This document shows positions 55,627-64,000 of a stretch of DNA of 64,000 bases, in pieces; positions within the stretch are counted from its first letter, which is position 1; every line of letters begins with the position of its first letter. The translations under genes were made by a program, and so were the position numbers. The stretch comes from Bryopsis sp. KO-2023 (lineage: Eukaryota > Chlorophyta > Ulvophyceae > Bryopsidales > Bryopsidaceae), in assembly GCA_030272585.1 (NCBI GenBank), contig BSYQ01000001.1, positions 1,364,001 to 1,428,000 of the forward strand, in the 5' to 3' direction. The notes beneath the pieces were generated by a model that did not search any database, had not been told where the DNA came from, and saw only the letters and a program-made list of their open reading frames with translations.

Positions 55627-56627
55627 GGCAAAAGGCCCTGACATGTGGTATGGTGATCCACATGATGTTCCCCTCAATGAGTGGCAAGTCCAGTTGCAGA
55701 CATACTTTGATGTTACTGCAACCAGGGACAGGGAACAGCAGGTACTAGTGGCTGCAGGATGCTTGAGAGGAGCAGCAGGTACTAGTGGCTGCAGGATGCT
55801 TGAGAGGAGCAGCAGGCACTTGGTGGAGAGGTCGGTATGAAGCTGCGATGGCAGGACAGCTGAATCTGCCACAGGACGTTCCAGCTTTGGTGACAGCACT
55901 CAGACAGCAGTTTGGTAAAACGAATGAGAACAAAGACTTCAAGCGGGAATGGTCACGTCTGAAGCAGGGACGATCTACTGTTGCTGAGTATGTGCATCAG
56001 TTCAGAAGACTTATGCTGCAGATCAATGACAGCAACGCTGGAGAGCAGCTGTTTCGTTTTGTAGAGGGTCTGAATGACCGTCTGCGAACTAAGGTTGAAA
56101 TGGAAGATCCTGCAGATCTGGAGCGTGCGATAGCACTCGCCGCCACTTGGGAAGGTCCGCTGGAGGCGTACCGCAGAGAGGGACGCAGAGGTCACAGTCC
56201 CAGAGGCAGGCGTGAAGGATCACGCAGAGACAGATCAAAGAGCAGAGGCCGATCTTACAGCAGAGGCCGATCCTACAGCAGAGGAAGATCGCAGAGTCGA
56301 GGTCGCAGTGCTGGTCGTGGCAGAACTGACGCAGATCGTGATAGGTATACACCACACCAATATACACCACAATTAGGGGACCGCATGGAGGTTGATGGCC
56401 TCCAGCGTAACCGCGTGGGTTTTGATGTTGGTAGAAACCGAAGCGACAGTCGCAGTGAAAGCAGAGGACGCAGTGGTAGTCCTCGCAGACAGAGGCAGAA
56501 CAGAAGATCTGGAGAGAGTATCTCTGCCAGAAGGAGCAGAATGGATGCAGGTCACTCTGCAGCGAATGTTGATTGTTACAACTGCGGCAAGAAAGGACAT
56601 TTTGCTGCAGACTGTCAGGAAAACTGA
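55409..56627 (+). other. Chromovirus gag region
   Basis: The region encodes a retrotransposon Gag-type capsid core (MWYGDPHDVPLNEWQVQLQT, FKREWSRLKQGRSTVAEYVH). An unusually long Arg/Ser-rich segment follows (SRGRSYSRGRSYSRGRSQSR, NRSDSRSESRGRSGSPR), then a CCHC zinc knuckle ([14 protein letters not shown]). The Arg/Ser part looks like the RS domain of splicing factors. The region appears to carry about one break. Its end overlaps the start of the pol frame in the -1 register, an arrangement the family often uses for read-through. Confidence 0.85.
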
Positions 56628-59600
56628 GGAGGCCAGAGTCTGGAGAGACTGCTGGCCGAGAAATCTTGGCGGAGGAGGATAGAAGTGGAGTGTGGGAAGG
56701 CCGGTGCAGCCCACCACACAGAGAGGCTACCAATTGGGGGGTAGCAGGAATTTTAAAGCAGAACTCCAAGGTTGGAGAGCCACGTGTAGCCTCAGCCAAG
56801 GAGAAGAAGAAGAAGAAGAAAATGATGGAGAACCTTGCAGGTACCGAGCCATGTGTAGCCATACCTGAAAGGGATCCTGCAGTGTCAGTGTTGAATTTTG
56901 CAGGTGGAGGGCCTTGTGTAGCCACATTTGCAGAATGTCTGGTGAAGGATAAAGGGACAACGAAGGAGGGTTGTGGGATGTGTGAAGCCACAACCGCTCT
57001 GGTCTCTGAGGCAGGAGGTGATGAGCCAAGTGAAGCCACACCCAGCCTGCAGGTGATGTCGGGCAGTGCAGGTTTGGGAGGTGTACAGCCTGAACCTGAG
57101 CTGCACAATGTTACTGAGTGTAAAAGCACTGATGGTGATCTGAGGGCAGACACATCAGATTTTTCAGTGAGAGAGGAGCTTGAACAGGGGAAACTAAGTG
57201 CAGATTCCCTTAAGAATGTTTGTTCAAGTGAACCCCCAGTTTTGAAGTTGAGAGGAGTCCAAGGGGGGACTCAAGGATTGTTGAAGACCACAGGGGCTGT
57301 GGCATGTTGTTTTGCAAGAATTTTGTTAGATAGTGGTGCAACCGACAATTTTGTTTCGAAAGATTGGTTGCTAGAAAATGACATTCAGGCAAAGACTTCT
57401 GAGGTGGTTACTGAAGTGCAGTTAGCAGATGGCAAGACTTCAGAGAAGGTAGAAAAAGAACTGCAGGCCAGTGTCAAGATGGGGAGGTTTGTTTCAGAGG
57501 AAAAGATGTATGCAGTGACACTAGGCAGGTATGATCTGGTGTTAGGTATGTCTTGGTTGAGTAAACACAACCCTATGATAGATTGGCAGAAGAAGAAATT
57601 GGTTTTGCAGACACCTCAGGGAGTAGTCAAACTCAGAATGCAGACAGGTAGAGTAGAGGATTGCAGTACTGAAGATTTGGATATGATGTCCGCCAAAGAG
57701 TTTGCTCGGGCAGCCCGCAAGGGTATGCCGATGTATTTGGTAAATCTTCGGGAAGTTCAGGAAGAACATTTGATTAATAATGTGGAAAGTACTGATGCAG
57801 TAAAAGGCAGTGTTGCAGAAACCTTGTCAGAGGAAGGAAAAGAGGCAGCTGAGTTAGAAAAACAGATCAGAAAGGAGTTTCAGGATTTGTTTAAAGAGGA
57901 ACTGCCGCAGGAGTTACCTCCTGACAGGGGTGTGAATCATAAGATTGAGTTGGTGGAAGGTGCAGAACCAGTAAAAAAGGGGCTTTATAGGGCCAGTTTT
58001 GCAGAAAGAGAAGAACTGAAAAAGCAGTTAGCAGAGCTGCTGAAGCAGGGATTTATCAGACCTAGCAAGTCTCCATGGGGTTCGCCGGTTTTGTTTGTTC
58101 CTAAGAAAAATGGGAAACTTAGGATGTGTGTGGATTTTCGGGCACTTAACAAACTAACGGTGAAAAATAGGTATCCTATCCCGAGGATAGAGGAGTTGCT
58201 GGATCAGATTCAGGGAGCACGCTGCTTCAGCAAGATTGACCTCTGCTCAGGCTACCATCAGGTGCGGTTGGATCCTGCAGATTGTGAGAAAACGGCCTTC
58301 CGCACCAGGTATGGCCTTTATGAGTATGTTGTTCTTCCTTTTGGGCTGACGAATGCCCCTGCCACTTTTATGAACACAATGAATCATGTGCTGCATGATT
58401 TTCTGGACGTCTTTTGCATCGTTTACTTGGATGATATTTTGATTTTTAGCAAAGATTGGGCAGAACACAAAGTTCATTTGCGGAAAGTGATGCAGAGGTT
58501 GAGGGAACAGAAGTTGTATGCATCAGCTTCAAAGTGTGAGATCTGCAGAGATCAAGTTGAGTTTCTGGGGCATGAGTTAAGTGCTGCAGGAGTACAGGTG
58601 TTGCAGAGCAAGGTGCAGGTTATCAGAGATTGGCCACCCTTGACATCAGTGAAGGATCTCAGGTCCTTTCTGGGATTGGCAAACTACTACAGGAGGTTCA
58701 TAAAGGACTTCTCTGCCAGAGCCAAGCCTTTGACTGCATTACTCAAAAAGGATGCAGAGTGGAAATGGACTGAGACAGAAGCTGCAGCCATGCAGGATAT
58801 CAAGGAGGCATTGATGTCTGCACCAGTACTATTGGTGCCTGACCCAAGTCTGAAGTTTGAAGTCACCACCGATGCTTCGGACTATGCGATAGGAGCAGTC
58901 CTAACTCAGGACAAGGGACAGGGTCAGCAGCCAGTTGCATTTGAAAGCAGGAAGCTGCAACCTGCAGAACTCAACTATGCTACTCATGAAAAGGAGCTGC
59001 TAGCAGTTGTGCATGCTCTGAAGGTCTGGAGACACTATTTGGATGCACAAGAGTTTGTGGTGCACACCGATCATGCACCCCTCAAGTTTTTGCATACTCA
59101 GCCTCACCTGTCGCAGAGGCAAGCAAGATGGATGGAGACTCTGCAATCTTTCAAGTTCGAGATCAAGTACAGACCAGGCAGAGACAATGTGGTGGCAGAT
59201 GCTCTGAGCAGGGCCACACATCAAGTGGAGGAAACAAAGTCTGAAATGAATGCTCAAGCTAGGCTGGAAGTTGCAGAAGGATTTCTGCAACAGGTGCAGA
59301 CAGCTTATTCCAAAGATCCACTGTGTCAGCAGTTGATCACTGCAAGACACAGACCGGGACATGTGAAATGGGATGGCCAAAGGCTCTGGAGAAGAATTGG
59401 GAATGCTTGGAAATGGTGGATTCCTGAAGCAGATGGGCTCAGGGAGAAAATACTGCATGACTGCCATGAGTCCCCATTGGCAGGACATTTGGGCAGAAGG
59501 AAGACCCTTGTCAGGGTGCAGTTGCATTATTTCTGGCCTCACATCTCCGAGTCAGTGCACAAGTATGTCCGGAATTGCATTTCATGTCAGAGGAACAAGG

Positions 59601-60760
59601 CTTCTAATCAGAGGCCTTTGGGTAAGCTGCAGGCCCTGCCTATTCCTGATGGCAGGTGGACCAGTGTTTCACTTGACTTTGTAGGGCCTTTACCTAGAAC
59701 TCGAACTGGGTCAGATTATTTGTTGGTGGTTGTGGATAGGTTCACAAAAATGATCAGACTTATTCCGACTAAGCAAACGGTTACTGCTGCAGGGGTAGCA
59801 GATTTGTTTTTCCAGAATGTGGTTCGTTTCTTTGGGTTACCTCAAGAAATTGTTTCTGATCGGGATACTCGTTTCACTAGCAATTTTTGGAGGTCTCTTT
59901 GGAAGAAGGCTGGAACAAGATTGGCAATGTCAAGCAGTTATCATCCTGAGACAGATGGTCAGACTGAAAGGGCTAACAGAACAGTGCAGGAAATTCTGCG
60001 CAGTTATGTTGAACCTGCAGGAACAGATTGGGATCAGCACTTGGCAGCTGCTGAGTTTGCTTACAACTCCAGTGTCAATGCTACTACTGGATTCTCCCCC
60101 TTCTATTTGATGAATGGGCAGAACCCAAGGACTCCTGCAAGTGCTGTGGCTGTGTCAGCCTGCCCAGCAGTGGATGATTGGTGGACTACTTGGCAATCTG
60201 ATCTGGAAAAATGCAGACACAATATTGCTGCTGCTCAGGCACGTCAACGCCAGGTGGCGGACGAAACCAGGCGGGGAGGGGGCTTTGAGCCAGGCGAAAA
60301 AGTTTTTCTGGCCACAAAAGACTTACCCCTACCTGCAGTGTTGAGCAGAAAGTTGTCAGCAAAGTACTGTGGACCATTTGAAGTCACTGAGAAGCTCTCT
60401 GAAGTTGCAGTCAGGTTGAGACTGCCAGGTCATTGGAGGATACATGATGTGTTTCATGTGTCCAAGCTCAAACCTGCATTTGAAGATCAGGTGGGCAGCT
60501 TTCCAGCAAGGGAGGCACCCAGGTGGCAACCTGAACCTGAGCTTGTGGATGGTCAAGAGGAATATCAGGTGGACAGAATTCTGGCAGACAGAACTGTCAG
60601 AGGCAGGAAGCAGTACCTTGTTCGATGGCAGGGATATGATCAATCTGAGGACACATGGGAACCTGCAGAACATTTGCAGAATGCTCGAGATGTACTACGT
60701 GACTATCAGCAAAGGAGTGAAGGGACCGCAATGAGGCGACGTCCTAGTCGGAAAGCATAG
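56573..60760 (+). CDS. Chromovirus pol polyprotein: protease, RT, RNase H, integrase, chromodomain
   Basis: The open frame runs through the whole pol. Visible parts in order: a divergent N-terminal linker, aspartic protease ([12 protein letters not shown]), reverse transcriptase ([41 protein letters not shown]), RNase H ([16 protein letters not shown]), integrase with an H-H-C-C zinc finger ([25 protein letters not shown]) and a D,D-35-E core ([38 protein letters not shown]), and a C-terminal chromodomain ([38 protein letters not shown]). The chromodomain directs integration to modified chromatin. The frame looks whole. Confidence 0.95.
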   Translation: MLQLRQERTFCCRLSGKLRRPESGETAGREILAEEDRSGVWEGRCSPPHREATNWGVAGILKQNSKVGEPRVASAKEKKKKKKMMENLAGTEPCVAIPERDPAVSVLNFAGGGPCVATFAECLVKDKGTTKEGCGMCEATTALVSEAGGDEPSEATPSLQVMSGSAGLGGVQPEPELHNVTECKSTDGDLRADTSDFSVREELEQGKLSADSLKNVCSSEPPVLKLRGVQGGTQGLLKTTGAVACCFARILLDSGATDNFVSKDWLLENDIQAKTSEVVTEVQLADGKTSEKVEKELQASVKMGRFVSEEKMYAVTLGRYDLVLGMSWLSKHNPMIDWQKKKLVLQTPQGVVKLRMQTGRVEDCSTEDLDMMSAKEFARAARKGMPMYLVNLREVQEEHLINNVESTDAVKGSVAETLSEEGKEAAELEKQIRKEFQDLFKEELPQELPPDRGVNHKIELVEGAEPVKKGLYRASFAEREELKKQLAELLKQGFIRPSKSPWGSPVLFVPKKNGKLRMCVDFRALNKLTVKNRYPIPRIEELLDQIQGARCFSKIDLCSGYHQVRLDPADCEKTAFRTRYGLYEYVVLPFGLTNAPATFMNTMNHVLHDFLDVFCIVYLDDILIFSKDWAEHKVHLRKVMQRLREQKLYASASKCEICRDQVEFLGHELSAAGVQVLQSKVQVIRDWPPLTSVKDLRSFLGLANYYRRFIKDFSARAKPLTALLKKDAEWKWTETEAAAMQDIKEALMSAPVLLVPDPSLKFEVTTDASDYAIGAVLTQDKGQGQQPVAFESRKLQPAELNYATHEKELLAVVHALKVWRHYLDAQEFVVHTDHAPLKFLHTQPHLSQRQARWMETLQSFKFEIKYRPGRDNVVADALSRATHQVEETKSEMNAQARLEVAEGFLQQVQTAYSKDPLCQQLITARHRPGHVKWDGQRLWRRIGNAWKWWIPEADGLREKILHDCHESPLAGHLGRRKTLVRVQLHYFWPHISESVHKYVRNCISCQRNKASNQRPLGKLQALPIPDGRWTSVSLDFVGPLPRTRTGSDYLLVVVDRFTKMIRLIPTKQTVTAAGVADLFFQNVVRFFGLPQEIVSDRDTRFTSNFWRSLWKKAGTRLAMSSSYHPETDGQTERANRTVQEILRSYVEPAGTDWDQHLAAAEFAYNSSVNATTGFSPFYLMNGQNPRTPASAVAVSACPAVDDWWTTWQSDLEKCRHNIAAAQARQRQVADETRRGGGFEPGEKVFLATKDLPLPAVLSRKLSAKYCGPFEVTEKLSEVAVRLRLPGHWRIHDVFHVSKLKPAFEDQVGSFPAREAPRWQPEPELVDGQEEYQVDRILADRTVRGRKQYLVRWQGYDQSEDTWEPAEHLQNARDVLRDYQQRSEGTAMRRRPSRKA

Positions 60761-60820
60761 TAAAAACTGAAGAAGAAAAGGGAGAGTGTTATTTTCTCTT
60801 TATCGTTCGCGTGAGCAGGA

Positions 60821-61669
60821 ATGGTAGACCACGCTCAAGAGACCGAGGATCAGGTGGAACAAGCTTTCAAGTTGTTGAGCTCCAGGGCAGCATCAGCAGC
60901 AAATCTGTCCGCACAGCTTCGGAAAGCAAGAACTGAGTTGCAAGTCGCCCGTGCTGAAAATTATCGTTGGCGCGAGTGGGCAGCGAATATACCAGAAGTG
61001 GTGCAGGGGACTAAGCTCAGAGATGCAGATGCGGATGAGATCTCAGGAAGAGTAATGGAGTGTGAAGGAAAGTCAGTTGCAGGAAAGGAAAAGGTGGCTG
61101 ATGTTAAGGAAGAAGAAGCAGGGTGGTACAGCAATTCTGTTGACAGAATACTTCCAAATCAGACACTGCTACTGCCAGAAGTGCAGCTAAACCCTGTGGA
61201 AGGGCTGACAGAGTCAAGCATGGGATGCACTCTGTGTTTCAAGACCTGCAACAGACCAGTGCACACATTCCCTTGTGGTCAGCACAGGGTCTGCTGCAAG
61301 TCTGTTTGTTGGATGAGGATGTGGTATGCCTATGATACTACTATCCAGCTCGATGTTGAGGGAAGAATGCAGGCGAACTGTCCAATTTCTCTGAAGGTAG
61401 CAAGTCCAGGACCTGCTCAGTTTGGAGAATGTGGATTGTGCAGGATGATAAGGAGACATCCAGGCTTGGCAGTCCCTCCAGCAAGAGTCATGACAACACT
61501 TCGGATTGCAGGATTGGAGTTGCCTAAGAGCACTGCAGGAAGAAATCAGACAAACCGTGATGCAGCACCACACCGGATTGTTGAGTGGGAGGTTATACCT
61601 TCTAAGAAATCTGGGTCAGCAAAGAAGAGGAGTCTAGATGAGGTGATCTCACAGGGTGCAGGTGACTAG
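60821..61669 (+). CDS. Extra 3' ORF of the chromovirus with coiled coil and RING-like zinc finger, 282 aa
   Basis: An intact ORF starts 60 bases after pol, in the element's own orientation. Residues about 5-50 are helical and coiled-coil-like (EQAFKLLSSRAASAANLSAQ, LRKARTELQVARAENYRW). Residues about 134-215 hold a Cys/His cluster: CTLCFKTC, PCGQHRVCCKSVC, then CPIS and CGLCRMIRR. This order approximates a C3HC4 RING (C-x2-C, C-x2-H-x2-C, C-x2-C), although the spacing is not canonical. Extra 3' ORFs are uncommon in chromoviruses. A RING could mean ubiquitin-ligase activity against host defence, but this is inference. The alternatives are a captured host fragment or a simple zinc-binding protein. 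Confidence 0.7.
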   Translation: MVDHAQETEDQVEQAFKLLSSRAASAANLSAQLRKARTELQVARAENYRWREWAANIPEVVQGTKLRDADADEISGRVMECEGKSVAGKEKVADVKEEEAGWYSNSVDRILPNQTLLLPEVQLNPVEGLTESSMGCTLCFKTCNRPVHTFPCGQHRVCCKSVCWMRMWYAYDTTIQLDVEGRMQANCPISLKVASPGPAQFGECGLCRMIRRHPGLAVPPARVMTTLRIAGLELPKSTAGRNQTNRDAAPHRIVEWEVIPSKKSGSAKKRSLDEVISQGAGD

Positions 61670-62292
61670 TGCAGTTTGCTGCAGGTCATTTGAAGGAATG
61701 TTTGGTTTTTATTGAAATGTGATTTGCAGTGGGAGCTGCCAGTTGAGGCAGAACATATTAGGCTGATTGAATGAAACTTGTTATATTTCTTGACTTGGTG
61801 GAATTTGAAAAAGAACAATTTTCTGAGGGAGTTATATCATTTTGTTCCTTTTTCTTGAGTGCTTATGGGACAGGCAGAGTATTTTTCAGAGATTCTTAAT
61901 AAACCTGCCAACTAGATACATTTTTGATAGCTGCAACAGAATGTGGTTTATTGCTGCAGCATAATAGTATCCTTTGAGAAGGGACATTTTTACTGATTAC
62001 TAGAACTTTGTGGGCTGATGAGCAGTGTTTATTTTGGAAAACTGCTGATCAGTCATTTGACTAATGTTTTCTAATGATTGAGGTTTTTATATGCCAAAGA
62101 AGTAGGAAGTTGCAGAAAACATAAGTTCAAGTGTGCAGCAGGGTTCTTTGGTTGTTGATGTTTTATTAGACCTACAAGGGAGTAGGGTTTGATTTGATGA
62201 TGAGTTTTCAGATCTTTATTGAGCTATGGAATTTCCCTAAAAGGTTGATTTATTTCAGTCAAAGTGCAGTAAGGGGCTACTGCAGTTCAGAT
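61670..62292 (+). other. Chromovirus 3' untranslated region
   Basis: AT-rich, without open frames, between the extra ORF and the polypurine tract. AATAAA at about 61,898 may be a polyadenylation signal for a shorter transcript. Confidence 0.6.
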
Positions 62293-62301
62293 GGGGAGGA
62301 A
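62293..62301 (+). other. Polypurine tract
   Basis: GGGGAGGAA immediately before the 3' LTR, the expected plus-strand primer. Confidence 0.8.
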
Positions 62302-62774
62302 TGTAGCGAATCAGGGTTTCTGACAGCCCTGCAGTACGTCAGCAGGCTTGCTGACAGTCCTGCAGTACTTTAAGTAGGAGGCTGGCTGCCCTGAGGCAGC
62401 GTACAGTCAGTCAGGGTGTGCTGGCAGTGAAGTAGTACGTGGACTACTGAGCTGGCAGCTAGAATGTTCTAGAAGGTCGCTCAGCACCACAGGAATGGCC
62501 GTGGGGCTGAGCTGGGCTCTGATTGAAAGGACTGCAAGGTCTGATGCCTTGCAGCAGTGATGCAGACTGATGTTACAGCCTATGATCAGTTAGGATCAAG
62601 GCTGCTAGGGTATTCTATAACTTCTTGGGGTTTGAACGTTCTTGTAACCTTACTTTGGGATTGAACTCCCTTTGTCTCGCTTCCAAGTCGTCTATTCTTT
62701 CCCTCCAAGCCGTTTCAGGCTTGCAGTTCACAGCCAGCAGCCCACAATAGCGGTCTGCAGGCGGATTCACTACA
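62302..62774 (+). repeat. 3' LTR of chromovirus, 473 bp
   Basis: Same length and ends as the 5' LTR, with about one difference. Confidence 0.95.
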
Positions 62775-62779
62775 CCCGA
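62775..62779. repeat. Target site duplication CCCGA, right
   Basis: Matches 54337-54341. Confidence 0.9.
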
Positions 62780-63325
62780 AAACGTTCGTTGCATGGGTGG
62801 AGCTTCTGGCAGACTTTGTGTAGACAACCATTGGCTTGGAAAATTGTTGTCCTCTGTGGCTTTGACCCGATCGTCGTCGGAGATGCGGCCAATTATCTGT
62901 GTCACTTGTGGGTTTTTCCACCCGGCGCCATGCCCTTTCACCAGAATAGCTCGAACCAGAGCAGCACTACCACGGATTAGTTCCTGTCCGTCTGCCAAAG
63001 GCATCTCCCGGGACTGTTGGAACGCTTTGTCCATTTCTAGCGACGCAGCGGCTGCTGGTCCTAGAAAGGTTGAATGGATCAGCGGTGTAAGGCTCTCCTG
63101 TGTGGTATTTGCACTCATACGTGCGAGTTCAGTTCTCAGTGACGAGTTTTCCCGGCGAATATCATTTTGCACAGCAGCAATGTCCGATACATGGGCGATG
63201 AGCTGAGAAAGTTGCTCGGCCGTGGCCGGAGCAGATACTTCTTCCTCGATATCATGAACCTCTGGAGTGGATTCTGGCATATTTGCGCGAGTTGGGGAAA
63301 TTCTTGACCAAAATCCCGTGGACAT
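62780..63325 (-). other. DIRS/Ngaro-like gag-type ORF segment
   Basis: From an ATG at 63325 the minus strand encodes an acidic N-terminus (MPESTPEVHDIEEEVSAP), a coiled-coil-like stretch (AQNDIRRE-type heptads near VQNDIRRENSSLRTELARM) and a predicted globular part (GWKNPQVTQIIGRISDDDRV). The chromovirus inserted at its far end. By position this is the gag-like ORF1 that precedes the RT ORF in this order. Similarity to known ORF1 proteins could not be tested. Confidence 0.6.
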
Positions 63326-63886
63326 CAACACGTGAGACCGAGATAGCAGTGGGCGTGAACGGGAGAGTATTTCAGCTGGACTGGCAGCTTGCGACAGATG
63401 GCCTTGGATTGACTTGGCTGAGGTGAAATGGAAGTTGAGTTGGGACCGAAAGAGTCGCCAGAAACAACGTGCTTACAGCCGTCCCGACGAAGGTCAACGA
63501 ACTGTGTACTGCCAGGTTGCTGGACTTTGGCCAGGTTAACTGGACTGGCTGGAAACTCAGGTCAACTGGGCCTGATTGTGCACAGGGAAAACTCTCACAA
63601 AGACCCCAGGGAATTCGATATCCAAGCTGGAATTTGTGAATGACAACACTATGAATTTGTGAAGTCGATATGTGCACTCAGCTGAAGGAGCTGGAAGGCT
63701 CCAAATTGCCAGACTGGAGCCACTGAGGCCAAGCCAGCCTCTGTAAGAGTGGCAGGGTTCCTGGGAACCACTATCTGTGTCAGCAAAATTCCAGGAAGTT
63801 GACTGGACTTGGGGAACCTGTTTGGACAGGGACTTTGCCTCAAGTGAGGACTACAACCCTTGGGGGGTTGCGAAGAAGGAATAGTA
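63326..63886 (-). other. Upstream region of the DIRS/Ngaro-like element
   Basis: No open frame of note on the element's strand. It is presumably the leader between the unseen left terminus and ORF1. CTGGACTTTGG- and CTGGCTGG-like short repeats recur loosely. Confidence 0.4.
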
Positions 63887-64000
63887 TTGCCGGTAATGCC
63901 GGACTTGGTGCCAGGAACGCTGGACTTTGTTCCGGTAATGCCGGATGGGTGCCAGGAACGCTGGACTTGATGCCGGTAATGCCGGACTTAGTGCCAGGAA
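63887..64000. repeat. 41-bp tandem repeat, truncated by the window end
   Basis: Nearly three units of the form CCGGTAATGCCGGA(CTTG) followed by GTGCCAGGAACGCTGGACTT. Each contains the interrupted palindrome CCGG-taatg-CCGG. The array continues to the last base of the window. Confidence 0.85.

Larger units (their letters stand above)
54342..62774 (+). mobile_element. Ty3/gypsy LTR retrotransposon, chromovirus clade, 8.4 kb, nearly whole
   Basis: Two 473-bp LTRs, a 5-bp target duplication, a primer-binding-site candidate, a polypurine tract, gag, a full pol with chromodomain and an additional 3' ORF are all present. The LTRs differ at about one site, so the copy is young. It looks almost whole, with about one break, in the gag part. 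It lies in the opposite orientation inside the DIRS/Ngaro-like element. Confidence 0.95.
49585..64000 (-). mobile_element. Tyrosine-recombinase retrotransposon (DIRS/Ngaro-like), interrupted by a chromovirus, left end outside the window
   Basis: On the minus strand the visible parts are a gag-like ORF segment (63325 to 62780), the RT/RNase H/methyltransferase-like/tyrosine-recombinase ORF (54218 to 50889), and a downstream pair of 344-bp direct repeats separated by 176 bases. This repeat-spacer-repeat arrangement is what split-direct-repeat members of the order (Ngaro, PAT) carry at one end. A gypsy element sits inside the element. Apart from that insertion the visible coding parts show no obvious break, so it looks young. 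The sequence is noticeably more GC-rich than the flanking host DNA. The left terminus and its repeat lie beyond position 64,000. Confidence 0.8.

Overview
This looks like eukaryotic nuclear DNA, most likely from a green alga or another member of the green lineage. Genes carry several GT-AG introns and the intergenic DNA is AT-rich and full of T-runs. Three things point to the green lineage: a plant-type phosphatidylglycerophosphate synthase, a protein joining an ARID DNA-binding domain to an Hsp20 fold (an architecture I know from plants), and a secreted protein with the short Cys modules (C..W(M)..GYC..TCG.C) seen in chlorophyte wall proteins. The species cannot be named from sequence alone. 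Exon models were built by hand from splice sites, reading phase and family resemblance. Several close exactly in frame from start to stop.

Layout. 1-12.6 kb: first exon of a Nudix-like gene at the left edge, then a poorly resolved, intron-rich minus-strand gene (about 11.0 to 3.07 kb) of unknown product, with simple repeats. 12.6-16.5 kb (-): an 8-exon gene joining an API5-like helical region, RRMs and a SPOC domain. 17.2-18.4 kb (+): COPI-associated membrane protein. 19.25-23.0 kb (-): ARID-Hsp20 protein. 23.6-26.2 kb (-): a doubtful small gene and a secreted PAN-domain protein. 26.7-28.2 kb (-): EFG1-like rRNA-processing protein, head to head with the PGP synthase gene (28.4-30.7 kb, +). 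31.5-32.8 kb: a pogo/Tigger-like DNA transposon whose single ORF keeps the DNA-binding domains and a PCNA-binding-like tail but has no DDE catalytic domain. 34.0-38.6 kb (-): a 9-exon secreted Cys-module / Glu-Pro-rich / fasciclin protein.

40.7-45.1 kb is a repeat block: about four 125-138 bp units, then 26 copies of a 111 bp satellite with higher-order structure, then a T-rich minisatellite. A membrane protein and a small acidic protein follow (45.1-48.1 kb, both -). From about 48.8 kb the window is mobile DNA: a dispersed repeat also present at 1.3-1.6 kb, an unusual run of hairpins with a tRNA-like B box (49.26-49.59 kb), and a tyrosine-recombinase retrotransposon (DIRS/Ngaro-like, minus strand, 49.6 kb to beyond the right edge). 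A very young Ty3/gypsy chromovirus (54,342-62,774) has inserted into the latter.

The host genes are mostly unrelated. They cover RNA metabolism (API5-RRM-SPOC, EFG1-like), membranes (COPI-associated, PGP synthase), chromatin (ARID-Hsp20) and the cell surface (PAN and fasciclin proteins). There is no operon-like logic, only two close or moderately close divergent promoters (28,237-28,356 and 16,500-17,162).
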